Source: Nitrosomonadales bacterium (GTDB lineage: Bacteria > Pseudomonadota > Gammaproteobacteria > Burkholderiales > Gallionellaceae). From it: a DNA stretch of 40,613 bases. The notes under the pieces were generated by a model. It was given only the letters and a program-made list of their open reading frames with translations. It searched no databases and had not been told where the DNA came from. A program made the translations under genes and the position numbers. The stretch is taken from the NCBI GenBank assembly GCA_025408405.1, contig JANYJE010000077.1, positions 1-40,613 on the forward strand, written 5' to 3'. Positions 31,721 to 40,270 of this stretch are shown here, piece by piece. Within the stretch, counting starts at the first letter, position 1. Every line of letters begins with the position of its first letter.

Positions 31721-33943
31721 CTACCCATAGCGCTTTGCACTCACCACATTCGGTACCTGATGCAGCAAGGCCAACAACCTGCTTAGCTGTTCCAGGTCGG
31801 TTATCTCGATGGAAAACTGCATGTCCGCCTGATTGTGCCGGCTCAGGCTGTTCACGCGGGTGACGTTGATCCTCTCTCTGGCAAACAGATCGCTGATATC
31901 GCGCAGCAGGCCTTGGCGGTCATGCGCCAGCACTTCGATATCCACGGCAAAGCAGGTACTTTTGTTGCTGCCCCATTGCGCACCGAGCACGCGCTCACGC
32001 CGGCTTTCCGGCATGCGCAGCATGGCTGCACAGTCCGCGCGGTGTATGGTCACGCCGCGATCGCGCGTGACGTAACCCACAATTTCATCCGGCGGCGCCG
32101 GCTTGCAGCATTTGGCCATCTTGGTGAGCAGGTTGCCCACGCCTTCCACCAGTATGCCGGCTGCTGAGGCCTGTGCCCTTGCGGGTCTGGCAAGCAAGGG
32201 TTTAGCGATGGCTTCTGCCTTGGGCGGCATCTCTTCCTGGATGGCGGCGGCAACCTGGTGTGGCGTGACGTCGCCGCGACCTATGGCAGCCAGCAGTTCT
32301 TCCAGCTTGTGGAAGTGCAGCCTTTGTGCAACCTTTTCCTGATTAATGGCGGTGACGCCCAAGCGGTGCAACTCCTTGTCAAGTTGCGCGCGACCCTGGG
32401 TCACATTTTCTTCGAAGCTCTGGTATTTGAACCAGTGGCGCACCTTGGCGCGGGCACTTGCGCTTTGCAAAAAACCTAACGCGGGGTTAAGCCAGTCGCG
32501 GCTGGGCGCACCCACTTTCGTGGTCAGAATTTCCACGCGTTGCCCGTTCTTCAATTTGTAATGGAGCGGGACGATGCTGCCGTCCACCTTGGCGCCGCGC
32601 GTGCGGTGGCCCAGATCGGTATGCAAGGTGTAGGCGAAATCCACCGGGGTCGCGCCACGGGGCAGGTCGATCACACGGCCCTGCGGGGTAAGCACGTAAA
32701 CCTGGTCATGGAATAATTCGCTCTTGAATTGTTCCACCATGTCGCCCTTGTCGCTGAGTTCGTCCTTCCACTCCAGAATTTTGCGCAGCCAGGCAATTTT
32801 CTCGTCGAAGCGGGCGTCGGATTTGGCTCCTTCCTTGTAACGCCAGTGCGCCGCCACCCCCAGTTCAGAATGCTGATGCATTTCAAAGGTGCGGATCTGC
32901 ACCTCCAGCGCCAGGCTGCGCGGACCTATGACTGCCGTGTGCAACGAGCGGTAGTCGTTGCTCTTGGGGTGCGCGATATAGTCGTCGAACTCGCTGGGTA
33001 TGGGTTGCCACAGGTTGTGCACCAGGCCGAGCGCGGTATAGCAACCCTTGACGTCCTCCACCAGAATACGCACTGCGCGCACATCATAGAGCTCGCTGAA
33101 ATCGAGATGCTTGCGTTTCATCTTGTTGATGATGCTGTAGATGTGCTTGGGGCGCCCGCTTACTTCGGCTTTGACGCCAGCCTGATCCAGCTCGCGCTGC
33201 AACTGCGCCACAACATCGGCAATGTATTGCTCGCGGTCTACCCGGCGCTCATCCAGCAGCCTGGCTACTTTCTTGTACAGCTCAGGCTCCAGATAGCGCA
33301 GGGACAGGTCTTCCAGTTCCCATTTGATCTGCCACACGCCCAGACGGTTGGCCAGCGGCGCGAAGATACCCTGGGTTTCACGCGCAATGCGTTGCTGGTT
33401 TTCCACGCTGGCACCGGCGAGACTGCGCAGGGTCTGGGTGCGCTCGGCCAGCTTGATCAGCACCACGCGTATGTCCTGCACCATGGCCAGCAACATTTTG
33501 CGCAGGCTTTCTATCTGCTGGGCGCCATCGCCTTTTTTCCCGTCTTTTTTATGCAGGCTTTGCATTTCGCTGAATTCCTGGATTTGCTCCATGCGCGAGA
33601 TGCCTTCAACGAGGTTTCGTATGTTGCTGCCAAAGCCCGACTCCAGCGCCGGCACCCAGTCATCCCTGTACTCCGGCAGCGCATGCATGATCGCCGCAGC
33701 GATGGTTTCGTGATCCATATTCATGCCTGCCAGGATAGTGGCCGCACCCATGGCATGCTGCAGCAATGGCGCGCCCGTCAACTCGGCATGGCCGGCATAG
33801 AGCGGCGCTGCCAGTGCGCAGGCGCGCTGTATCACGGCAATTTCTGCAGGCGCAAAGCGCGGCGACAGCGCGTCCAGCCATTGCCGGATGCTGCCATCAT
33901 CACTCTCGGAAGTGGAAGATAATTTATGCTGAACGGAAACCAT
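31721..33943 (-). CDS. relA: GTP pyrophosphokinase RelA (synthetase-type)
   Basis: This 740-residue RSH enzyme makes (p)ppGpp in the stringent response on the ribosome. The synthetase domain is intact (GRPKHIYSIINKMKRK, then YDVRAVRILV, SNDYRSLHTAVIG). It has the EFDD string (EXDD motif), typical of monofunctional RelA; bifunctional SpoT/Rel have RXKD. The N-terminal hydrolase domain is inactivated: LLQHAMGAATI keeps one His, but the HD pair is MHALPEY. TGS (VYVLTPQGRVIDLPRGATP), zinc-finger-like CCKPAPPDEIVGY and the C-terminal ACT domain are all present. GTG or ATG upstream choices were not needed: ATG 33943 gives a normal N-terminus. Confidence 0.95.
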   Translation of the reverse strand: MVSVQHKLSSTSESDDGSIRQWLDALSPRFAPAEIAVIQRACALAAPLYAGHAELTGAPLLQHAMGAATILAGMNMDHETIAAAIMHALPEYRDDWVPALESGFGSNIRNLVEGISRMEQIQEFSEMQSLHKKDGKKGDGAQQIESLRKMLLAMVQDIRVVLIKLAERTQTLRSLAGASVENQQRIARETQGIFAPLANRLGVWQIKWELEDLSLRYLEPELYKKVARLLDERRVDREQYIADVVAQLQRELDQAGVKAEVSGRPKHIYSIINKMKRKHLDFSELYDVRAVRILVEDVKGCYTALGLVHNLWQPIPSEFDDYIAHPKSNDYRSLHTAVIGPRSLALEVQIRTFEMHQHSELGVAAHWRYKEGAKSDARFDEKIAWLRKILEWKDELSDKGDMVEQFKSELFHDQVYVLTPQGRVIDLPRGATPVDFAYTLHTDLGHRTRGAKVDGSIVPLHYKLKNGQRVEILTTKVGAPSRDWLNPALGFLQSASARAKVRHWFKYQSFEENVTQGRAQLDKELHRLGVTAINQEKVAQRLHFHKLEELLAAIGRGDVTPHQVAAAIQEEMPPKAEAIAKPLLARPARAQASAAGILVEGVGNLLTKMAKCCKPAPPDEIVGYVTRDRGVTIHRADCAAMLRMPESRRERVLGAQWGSNKSTCFAVDIEVLAHDRQGLLRDISDLFARERINVTRVNSLSRHNQADMQFSIEITDLEQLSRLLALLHQVPNVVSAKRYG

Positions 33944-34004
33944 GTTTAATTATGGCACTATCCGGCGGTATTGGGCGGCACAGCATATTTTCCCATTTTT
34001 GCAA

Positions 34005-34033
34005 TTGACATGGGTTGCCAAAACAAGGAAACT
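34005..34033 (+). promoter_or_regulatory. Probable promoter of the riboswitch-metX leader
   Basis: TTGACA (34005-34010) is a perfect -35; 17 bases on is GAAACT (34028-34033), a poor -10. Transcription would start at about 34040, just before the first stem of the SAM-II-like aptamer at 34045, which supports the assignment. Confidence 0.5.
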
Positions 34034-34042
34034 GCTCGCCAC

Positions 34043-34098
34043 ATCGTGCCGATTTGAGCTCAGCTTGCGGGGCACGTAAAACATACCAGCTAAAGCGT
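34043..34098 (+). ncRNA. SAM-II-like riboswitch aptamer upstream of metX
   Basis: Stem P1 is CGTGCC (34045-34050) with GGCACG (34071-34076). Loop 1 opens GATTTGA (34051-34057) and holds a TTGC near its end, as in SAM-II aptamers (GAUUUAA...UUGC). After P1 comes AAAACATACCAGCTAAA (34078-34094) with the conserved GCUAAA, followed by GC (34095-34096) that can pair with GC at 34058-34059, the pseudoknot position, where the known aptamers have GG and CC. SAM-II aptamers control methionine genes such as metX by binding S-adenosylmethionine. The assignment is by eye, without a covariance search. Confidence 0.72.
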
Positions 34099-34100
34099 AC

Positions 34101-34134
34101 AACCCGTTTTGGCGCAAGCTGAGCGGGTTTTTGC
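34101..34134 (+). terminator. Regulated terminator between riboswitch and metX
   Basis: AACCCG (34101-34106) pairs with CGGGTT (34124-34129), then TTTTTGCTTTT. The downstream arm region GCAAGCTGAGC (34114-34124) can instead pair perfectly, 11 of 11, with GCTCAGCTTGC (34058-34068) inside loop 1 of the aptamer. The two folds share base 34124 and exclude each other, so ligand binding should favour termination. Confidence 0.65.
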
Positions 34135-34176
34135 TTTTCCGGGTTTGGTCTTCCGGATGATTGCTTTCAGGGTGCA

Positions 34177-35310
34177 ATGGATAATTCAGTCGGTATCGTC
34201 AGCGCTCAACGCGCGCAATTTGACACACCGCTCTTGTGCAAGAGCGGTGTGGTGCTGCCGCGCTATGAACTGGTATATGAGACCTACGGCACGCTCAATG
34301 CGGACAGGTCCAACGCCGTGCTGATTTGCCACGCGCTGTCCGGCCACCACCACGTGGCGGGGATTTATGCTGACGACCCCAGGAATATTGGCTGGTGGGA
34401 CAACCTGATCGGCTCCGGCAAACCCATAGACACCGACAAGTTCTTTGTCATCGGCCTGAACAATCTGGGCGGCTGCCACGGTTCCACCGGGCCTTCCAGC
34501 ATCGACACGGCTTCGGGCCAGCCCTATGGCGCAAGCTTTCCACTGGTCACCGTGGAAGACTGGGTAGAATCGCAATCACGGCTGGCCGATCAACTCGGCA
34601 TCCAGCAATTCGCTGCCGTGATCGGTGGCAGCCTGGGCGGCATGCAGGCGATGCAATGGTCGTTGTCGTATCCGGAACGCGTGCGCCACGTACTGGCCAT
34701 TGCCACCGCACCCCACCTGACCGCGGAGAACATCGCATTCAACGACGTGGCGCGCAACGCCATCTTGACCGACCCGGATTTCTACGGCGGCAATTTTTAC
34801 CGGCACGGCGTGGTGCCCACGCGCGGCCTGCGCCTGGCGCGCATGCTGGGACACATCACTTATTTGTCGGATGATGCGATGGCAGACAAATTCGGACGCA
34901 GCCTGCGCTCGGGCAAGCTGGGCTACAGCTACGACATCGAGTTCGAGATCGAATCCTACCTGCGCTACCAGGGCGATAAATTCGCCGCTTATTTTGATGC
35001 CAACACCTATCTGCTGATGACCAAGGCTTTGGATTATTTTGATCCTGCGCGCGCCTTTGACGGCAACCTCAACCGCGCCTTCGCGGCGGCGCAAGCGAAA
35101 TTTCTGGTGGTGTCGTTCACCACCGACTGGCGCTTCGCGCCGCAACGTTCGCGCGAGATCGTGCGCGCCCTGCTGCACAACAAACGCGATGTGAGCTATG
35201 CCGAGATCAGCTCCAATCACGGCCATGATTCCTTCCTGATGGAAGATGCACATTATTTCGAGGTGATGCGCAACTACATGAACACCATCGCGCAGGAGTT
35301 CGCCGCATGA
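34177..35310 (+). CDS. metX: Homoserine O-acyltransferase MetX
   Basis: MetX, an alpha/beta-hydrolase, transfers an acyl group from acyl-CoA to homoserine, the first committed methionine step. The 377 residues have nucleophile Ser152 in [14 protein letters not shown], the oxyanion-type [14 protein letters not shown], Asp in [12 protein letters not shown] and His in SNHGHDSF. From sequence alone I cannot decide between acetyl- and succinyl-CoA, though betaproteobacterial MetX enzymes are generally annotated as succinyltransferases. ATG 34177 is 42 bases past the regulated terminator. metW overlaps its 3' end by 4 bases. Confidence 0.96.
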   Translation: MDNSVGIVSAQRAQFDTPLLCKSGVVLPRYELVYETYGTLNADRSNAVLICHALSGHHHVAGIYADDPRNIGWWDNLIGSGKPIDTDKFFVIGLNNLGGCHGSTGPSSIDTASGQPYGASFPLVTVEDWVESQSRLADQLGIQQFAAVIGGSLGGMQAMQWSLSYPERVRHVLAIATAPHLTAENIAFNDVARNAILTDPDFYGGNFYRHGVVPTRGLRLARMLGHITYLSDDAMADKFGRSLRSGKLGYSYDIEFEIESYLRYQGDKFAAYFDANTYLLMTKALDYFDPARAFDGNLNRAFAAAQAKFLVVSFTTDWRFAPQRSREIVRALLHNKRDVSYAEISSNHGHDSFLMEDAHYFEVMRNYMNTIAQEFAA

Positions 35311-35918
35311 GCAACGATTATTCGCAACTCGGCCAGCTGCGCCCGGATTTCGCCGCCATTGCGGCCTGGCTGCCGCAGGGCGCATCGGTGCTAGACCTGG
35401 GCTGTGGCGATGGCAGCCTGCTGCGCTATCTGCGCGAGACGCGCGGCGTGCGCGGTTACGGCGTGGAAATCAGCGACGCCGATGTCGCCGCTTGCATCGC
35501 CAACAACGTCAACGTCATCCAGAACGACCTGGAATCCGGGCTCGCAGATTTCGAGAGCAACTCCTTCGACTTCGTCATCCTGTCGCAGACGCTGCAGGCC
35601 ACGCGCCACACCGAGCCGCTGATGCAGGAAATGTTGCGCGTAGGGCGCGAGGGTATCGTCAGCTTCCCCAACTTCGGCTACTGGAAAAACCGCGTCAATA
35701 TCCTGCGCGGCAACATGCCTGTTTCCAAAGACCTGCCTTACCAGTGGTACGACACGCCCAACGTGCATCTGTGCACACTGCATGACTTCGAGACCTTCTG
35801 CCGCAAATACCGCATGCTCATCCTCGACCGCCGCGTGATGGCCGGTGGCAGCGCAGTCAACATGCTGCCTAATCTGCTGGGCAGCACCGCCGTTTACCGC
35901 TTCAGGCGCGCAGCTTAA
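35307..35918 (+). CDS. metW: MetW methionine biosynthesis protein (methyltransferase fold)
   Basis: MetW accompanies MetX in many proteobacteria and is needed for full homoserine acyltransferase activity. The 203 residues show a SAM-binding Rossmann fold with motif [13 protein letters not shown] (residues about 29-40), [14 protein letters not shown], and [15 protein letters not shown] at the end. [22 protein letters not shown] is typical of the family. It starts inside the metX stop (ATGA), so it is translationally coupled to metX and comes under the same riboswitch. Confidence 0.95.
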   Translation: MSNDYSQLGQLRPDFAAIAAWLPQGASVLDLGCGDGSLLRYLRETRGVRGYGVEISDADVAACIANNVNVIQNDLESGLADFESNSFDFVILSQTLQATRHTEPLMQEMLRVGREGIVSFPNFGYWKNRVNILRGNMPVSKDLPYQWYDTPNVHLCTLHDFETFCRKYRMLILDRRVMAGGSAVNMLPNLLGSTAVYRFRRAA

Positions 35919-35921
35919 TTC

Positions 35922-37175
35922 ATGAGCGTGTTTGCGCAGCTCTTCACGCGGCGCATGCTGATCTGCGTGTTCACCGGCTTCTCCTCCGGCCTGCCCTTGT
36001 ACCTGCTGTTCAACCTGCTGCCCGCGTGGCTGCGCAGCGAACATGTCGATCTCAAGACCATCGGTCTGTTTGCGCTGATCCAGTTTCCTTACACCTGGAA
36101 ATTCCTGTGGTCGCCGTTGCTAGACCGCTACGTCCTGCCCCTGCTGGGTCGGCGGCGCGGCTGGATGCTGCTGACCCAGATCGGGCTGCTCGCGGTGATC
36201 GCCTCCATGGGCGGCTTCTCGCCGCAGAGCGATTTGCACACCATCGCCTACATCGCCACATTGCTCGCCTTCTTGAGCGCCACGCAAGACATCGTGCTGG
36301 ATGCTTACCGCCGCGAGTTGCTGAGCGATGCAGAGCTGGGCTTGGGCAATGCCGTGCATGTGAATGCCTATCGCATCGCAGGTCTTGTGCCCGGATCGCT
36401 GTCGCTGATCCTCGCCGACTTCCTGCCATGGAGCAGCGTGTTCATCATCACCGCGTTATTCATGTTGCCCGGCATGGCGATGACGCTGCTGGTCAACGAA
36501 CCGCACCGCGCCGCGCCGCCCAAGACGTTGCGCGAAGCCGTGGTCGAACCGTTCCACGAATTCATCACGCGCCGGGGCTGGAACAACGCGCTGCTGATAC
36601 TGGCCTTCCTGTTTTTCTACAAACTCGGCGACAGCATGTGCACCGCACTGGCCACGCCTTTCTACCTGGACATGGGTTTCAGCAAGACCCAGATCGGCCT
36701 GATCGCCAAGAATGCCGGGCTGTGGCCCGCCGTCATCGGCGGCCTGCTCGGCGGCCTGTGGATGGTGAAGATAGGCATCAACCGCGCGCTGTGGCTGTTT
36801 GGCGTGGTGCAGGTGGTGTCCATCTTCGGCTTTGCCTGGCTGGCAACGGTGGGACATCACGCCGAGATCACCGGCGTCGAACTTACCCAGCTCGCCCTGG
36901 TGATTGGCATCGAAGCCTTCGGCGTAGGCGTCGGCACCGCCGCCTTCGTCGCCTTCATGGCCCGCGCCACCCACCCTGCCTATACCGCCACCCAGTTCGC
37001 GCTGTTCACCAGCCTGGCCGCCATGCCGCGCACCTTCGTCAATGCGGCGACCGGCTGGCTGGTGGAGGCGATGGGATGGAAGGGATTCTTCCTGCTGTGC
37101 GCCGCGCTGGCCCTCCCTGGCATGCTGCTGTTGTTCAAGGTTGCGCCGTGGAACGAACCGGTAAAACTAGAGTAG
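35922..37175 (+). CDS. ampG: AmpG-family muropeptide MFS transporter
   Basis: AmpG imports GlcNAc-anhydroMurNAc peptides for cell-wall recycling across the inner membrane. The 417 residues form about 12 helices. Family strings are FTGFSSGLPLYLLFNLLPAWLRSE, QFPYTWKFLWSPLLDRY, LLGRRRGWMLLTQ, LSATQDIVLDAYRRE and PFYLDMGFSKTQIG. It starts 4 bases after metW, so it is probably in the same operon. mpl, its partner in muropeptide recycling, lies at the other end of the window. Confidence 0.92.
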   Translation: MSVFAQLFTRRMLICVFTGFSSGLPLYLLFNLLPAWLRSEHVDLKTIGLFALIQFPYTWKFLWSPLLDRYVLPLLGRRRGWMLLTQIGLLAVIASMGGFSPQSDLHTIAYIATLLAFLSATQDIVLDAYRRELLSDAELGLGNAVHVNAYRIAGLVPGSLSLILADFLPWSSVFIITALFMLPGMAMTLLVNEPHRAAPPKTLREAVVEPFHEFITRRGWNNALLILAFLFFYKLGDSMCTALATPFYLDMGFSKTQIGLIAKNAGLWPAVIGGLLGGLWMVKIGINRALWLFGVVQVVSIFGFAWLATVGHHAEITGVELTQLALVIGIEAFGVGVGTAAFVAFMARATHPAYTATQFALFTSLAAMPRTFVNAATGWLVEAMGWKGFFLLCAALALPGMLLLFKVAPWNEPVKLE

Positions 37176-37223
37176 AGATTTTTCCTGCCCCACAAGTTGA
37201 TTGGCTTTGCTAAACTGACCGAC

Positions 37224-37469
37224 ATGGACGAACGTGCAATAAAACGGCTGCTGTTAATACTCGTGGCGAGCATCATCGTCATCGTGACGGCCAAGGTCAT
37301 GCTGACCAAGACTTTTACCCACCTGAACAAAGCTGCGGCTGAAAAAAAACAGGTGGCTACCAGGCAGCAGACACAAACTATCGCCACTACGCTAGTTGAA
37401 ACACCTGTGACTTCAACTGCCATTGACACAGGTGCGGCGGCTTCATCGGTGGAGAGTGTTGCGCAATAA
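37224..37469 (+). CDS. Small membrane-anchored protein of unknown function
   Basis: This 81-residue protein begins MDERAIKRLLLILVASIIVI, with one N-terminal membrane helix (residues about 7-27), then a basic helix (NKAAAEKKQVATRQQTQ) and a Thr/Ser/Ala-rich tail that probably lies outside the cytoplasm. I do not recognise it. ATG 37224 is preferred to an upstream in-frame TTG. There is no clear ribosome site, and coding strength is modest. It is 48 bases after ampG, on the same strand, and convergent with xth. Confidence 0.6.
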   Translation: MDERAIKRLLLILVASIIVIVTAKVMLTKTFTHLNKAAAEKKQVATRQQTQTIATTLVETPVTSTAIDTGAAASSVESVAQ

Positions 37470-37524
37470 TCTTTGTTGGTGCGTGCACCTGGCTTGCCGT
37501 TGCCAGACCGACATCATCAAATCT

Positions 37525-38289
37525 TTATTCATAATCCACCGTCAGTGGCGCGTGATCGCTGAACCTCTGCTCCTTGTAGATGCCCGTGGCTAGAGCCTTG
37601 CCGGCAATGCCTGGAGTGGCGATCTGATAGTCGAGACGCCAGCCCACATTCTTGGCCCAGGCCTGCCCTCGATTCGACCACCAGGTGTAAGCCTCCAACT
37701 CTGGATGCAGCTTGCGGAACACGTCGACAAAGCCAACTTCATCGAACAGCTCGGTCAGCCACGCGCGTTCTTCCGGCAGGAAGCCGGAATTTTTCTTGTT
37801 GCCGCGCCAGTTTTTCAGGTCTTTTTCGGTGTGGGCAATATTCCAGTCACCGCACAGGATGACTTCGCGCCCGCTCTTTTTCAGCTCAACCAGATGCGGC
37901 ATGAAGGCTTCCATAAACTTGAATTTCACCGCCTGGCGTTCTTCACCGCTGGAACCTGAGGGAAGATAAAGAGAAACCACACTCATATTGCCGTATTGCG
38001 CTTCGATATAGCGCCCCTCAGCATCGAATTCGGCTTTACCCAGGCCTTCGATCACCGCATCCGGCTTGCGTCTGCTGTAGATGCCTACACCGCTGTAGCC
38101 TTTCTTCTCGGCATAATGAAAGCAGCCGTGGTAGCCTAGCGGGGCCAGCATTTCTGCGCTCATGTCGGGCGCCTGTGCCTTGAGCTCTTGCAGGCAGACG
38201 ATATCCGCATCCTGCTGCGCCAGCCAGGCGACGAGACCCTTGCTGTAAGCCGAGCGTATGCCATTAAGGTTAAGCGAAATCACGCGCAC
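37525..38289 (-). CDS. xth: Exodeoxyribonuclease III (AP endonuclease)
   Basis: This 254-residue ExoIII/Xth enzyme cuts DNA at abasic sites and trims 3' ends in base-excision repair. Motifs are ISLNLNGIRSAYSKG, CLQELKAQ, YSGVGIYSR, LCGDWNIAHTEKDLKN and RFSDHAPLTVDY, carrying the metal-binding Glu, catalytic Asp/Asn and His. The start is GTG 38289 with GGAG 8 bases upstream. It shares a short palindromic promoter region with divergent pyrE. Confidence 0.95.
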   Translation of the reverse strand: MRVISLNLNGIRSAYSKGLVAWLAQQDADIVCLQELKAQAPDMSAEMLAPLGYHGCFHYAEKKGYSGVGIYSRRKPDAVIEGLGKAEFDAEGRYIEAQYGNMSVVSLYLPSGSSGEERQAVKFKFMEAFMPHLVELKKSGREVILCGDWNIAHTEKDLKNWRGNKKNSGFLPEERAWLTELFDEVGFVDVFRKLHPELEAYTWWSNRGQAWAKNVGWRLDYQIATPGIAGKALATGIYKEQRFSDHAPLTVDYE

Positions 38290-38311
38290 AAATGTTCTCC
38301 AAGGACAAAGA

Positions 38312-38329
38312 GCGCCATTATAATGGCGC
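38312..38329. promoter_or_regulatory. Perfect 18-bp palindrome with two overlapping -10 elements, xth/pyrE
   Basis: GCGCCATTA and TAATGGCGC meet with no spacer. The centre contains TATAAT on the plus strand (38319-38324) and TATAAT on the minus strand (38322-38317). The xth start is 23 bases to the left and the pyrE start 27 bases to the right. The -35 regions are weak on both sides. Confidence 0.6.
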
Positions 38330-38355
38330 CATAATTCATCAACGGTTTATTCACC

Positions 38356-39003
38356 ATGCTTCCCTTTAGACAGGATTTTATCCGCTTCGCCATCCAGCAA
38401 AATGTTTTGCGCTTTGGTGAATTCAAGACCAAGGCGGGTCGTCTTTCGCCCTATTTTTTCAACTCCGGATTGTTTCAGGATGGCGCCGCACTGCGCGAGC
38501 TGTGCCAGTTCTATGCACAAGCCATACTGGCTTCCGGGATACAGTTCGACATGCTGTTCGGTTCCGCCTACAAGGGGATCCCGCTTGCTGCAGGCACGGC
38601 CATTGCGCTGGCTGAGCAAGGGCGCAATGTGCCTTACTGTTTCAATCGCAAGGAAGCCAAGGACCACGGCGAGGGTGGCAGCACTGTAGGTGCGAAATTA
38701 GAGGGCCGTGTGCTGATTATAGATGACGTAATTTCAGCCGGCACCTCGGTGCGCGAGTCTATCGAGCTGATACGCGCTGCAAGCGCGATCCCCTGTGGCG
38801 TGGTAATTGCGCTGGATCGCATGGAACGCGGTCAGGGCGATTTTTCTGCGGTGCAGGAAGTGCAGCACAATTATAATATCCCAGTGATTGCCATCGCAGC
38901 ACTGGATGATTTGCTGGGTTATCTGAGGGGGCATGCAGAATTACAGCAGCATTTGCATGCCGTGCAATCTTATCGTGAACAATACGGAGTACAAAATGTT
39001 TAA
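38356..39003 (+). CDS. pyrE: Orotate phosphoribosyltransferase
   Basis: PyrE converts orotate and PRPP to OMP in pyrimidine synthesis. The 215-residue protein has [21 protein letters not shown] for orotate, [34 protein letters not shown] (flexible catalytic loop with Lys/His) and the PRPP-binding [16 protein letters not shown]. All are intact, and the length is normal. The next gene starts 8 bases before its stop. Confidence 0.96.
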   Translation: MLPFRQDFIRFAIQQNVLRFGEFKTKAGRLSPYFFNSGLFQDGAALRELCQFYAQAILASGIQFDMLFGSAYKGIPLAAGTAIALAEQGRNVPYCFNRKEAKDHGEGGSTVGAKLEGRVLIIDDVISAGTSVRESIELIRAASAIPCGVVIALDRMERGQGDFSAVQEVQHNYNIPVIAIAALDDLLGYLRGHAELQQHLHAVQSYREQYGVQNV

Positions 39004-39631
39004 ACGCGGATTATTATTTGTGTCGCTGCTTGCAGCAATGGCACTGGTTTCAGGTGCTTGCGCTGCTGGCACCAACAAACGTTTTACCTGTGTGGATAAG
39101 GACGGGAAAACGCACACTACATATGGTGATGTGATACCGCCGGAATGTGCCGCCGGTGAGAGTGCAACGATTAACGAAAAGGGCCAGGTAAAAAAACACA
39201 GTGACAAGTTTGATCCTGAACAGCAACGCGCCAGCAAGGAAGAGGCTGAGCGTAAAAAGGTCGAGGATGCTGCCATTGCCGAACAGCAACGTCAAAACAA
39301 TACGCTGCTCAGCACTTACGCAAACGAAAAGGAAATTGATGACGCCCTTAAGCGCAACTTGGATTTGCTTAATTCCGAAATTGAGGGCAATGCTCTCATG
39401 GTCCAGTCAGAGCAACAAACGCTCGATGGTCTTCGCAAAGAATTGGCGGGTATTAACAAGGCAGGCAAAAAACCTGCAGATTCCCTGCTACGCGACATTA
39501 CCGCAAGCGAGTCAAGACTGGAGGGAAAGCAGAAAGCATTGGCGCTAAGCGAACTGAAAAAGGAAAAAGTAACTATCCGTTTCGAAAATGACAAGGCCAC
39601 TTATCGCAGATTAAAGGGCCTCAGCAAGTAG
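38996..39631 (+). CDS. Exported DUF4124-like protein with C-terminal coiled coil
   Basis: This 211-residue protein has a signal peptide (residues about 1-23, ending CAA-G), then a DUF4124-like stretch, [20 protein letters not shown] (about 27-46), with two cysteines (about 30 and 50), and a long charged coiled coil (70-205) rich in Glu/Lys. DUF4124 is a small periplasmic domain of unknown role common in betaproteobacteria. ATG 38996 overlaps the pyrE stop. It is convergent with the carbonic anhydrase gene, their stops 3 bases apart. Confidence 0.85.
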   Translation: MFKRGLLFVSLLAAMALVSGACAAGTNKRFTCVDKDGKTHTTYGDVIPPECAAGESATINEKGQVKKHSDKFDPEQQRASKEEAERKKVEDAAIAEQQRQNNTLLSTYANEKEIDDALKRNLDLLNSEIEGNALMVQSEQQTLDGLRKELAGINKAGKKPADSLLRDITASESRLEGKQKALALSELKKEKVTIRFENDKATYRRLKGLSK

Positions 39632-39634
39632 CGC

Positions 39635-40270
39635 CTAGAGTGATTCGAACAGCCCGGCGCTGGTGTTGTAACCCAGCAATTGGCCCTGCTCGATATCAAA
39701 GTACCAGCCATGCAGGGTGAGCGTGCCATTCTCTACGCGCTCACGCACCCACTGAAACGTCATCAGATTGCGCAATGAAACCAGAATGGCGCGTTGCTCG
39801 CACGCCCGCACCTGCTCCGCCAGGCTGGCGCTTGGCATATCTGCAATCACACTGAGCCGCGCGCTTTCCACCAGGTGCATCCAGTCGCCGATAAATGAGT
39901 CGGCATTGCTTACACCGCTGTCTTGTACCAGTGTGTTGATGCCGCCGCAATGCGCGTGCCCCAGCACGATGATGTGCTCCACCGCCAAGTTGCACACCCC
40001 GTATTCGATGGCTGCGGTTGTGCCGTGATGGCCGGCACGCTGCTCTGAGGGCGGCACCAGATTGGCCACGTTGCGGATGACGAACAAGTCACCCGGCGCG
40101 CAATCCAGCACCAGCGCCGGATCTACACGCGAATCGCAACAGGCCACCACCAGCGTCTTGGGGGTCTGGCCATGCTCCACCAGTTGCTGAAACATGCTGT
40201 CTTTGTGCGCAAAATGCTGCTCGCGAAAACGCTGAAACCCCTGGATGAGTTGCTGCGGAGAGGTGGTCAT
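39635..40270 (-). CDS. can: Beta-class carbonic anhydrase
   Basis: This 211-residue enzyme interconverts CO2 and bicarbonate. Zinc ligands are in [11 protein letters not shown] (Cys, with the Asp/Arg dyad) and LGHAHCGGI (His, Cys). The strings YISVQ-like start is replaced by [13 protein letters not shown], and RNVANLVPP is conserved. Its length and motif spacing match bacterial Can. The start ATG overlaps the purC stop (ATGA), so it is translationally coupled to purC, perhaps supplying CO2/bicarbonate for purine carboxylation or for autotrophy. Confidence 0.95.
   Translation of the reverse strand: MTTSPQQLIQGFQRFREQHFAHKDSMFQQLVEHGQTPKTLVVACCDSRVDPALVLDCAPGDLFVIRNVANLVPPSEQRAGHHGTTAAIEYGVCNLAVEHIIVLGHAHCGGINTLVQDSGVSNADSFIGDWMHLVESARLSVIADMPSASLAEQVRACEQRAILVSLRNLMTFQWVRERVENGTLTLHGWYFDIEQGQLLGYNTSAGLFESL

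Noticed and set aside
32729-33922. 397-codon open frame on the plus strand opposite relA
   Set aside because: Antisense shadow with atypical residue composition; relA is intact on the other strand.
36026-37213. 395-codon frame overlapping ampG in another plus-strand frame
   Set aside because: Extremely Arg/His/Pro-rich product, the usual out-of-frame shadow of a GC-rich gene.
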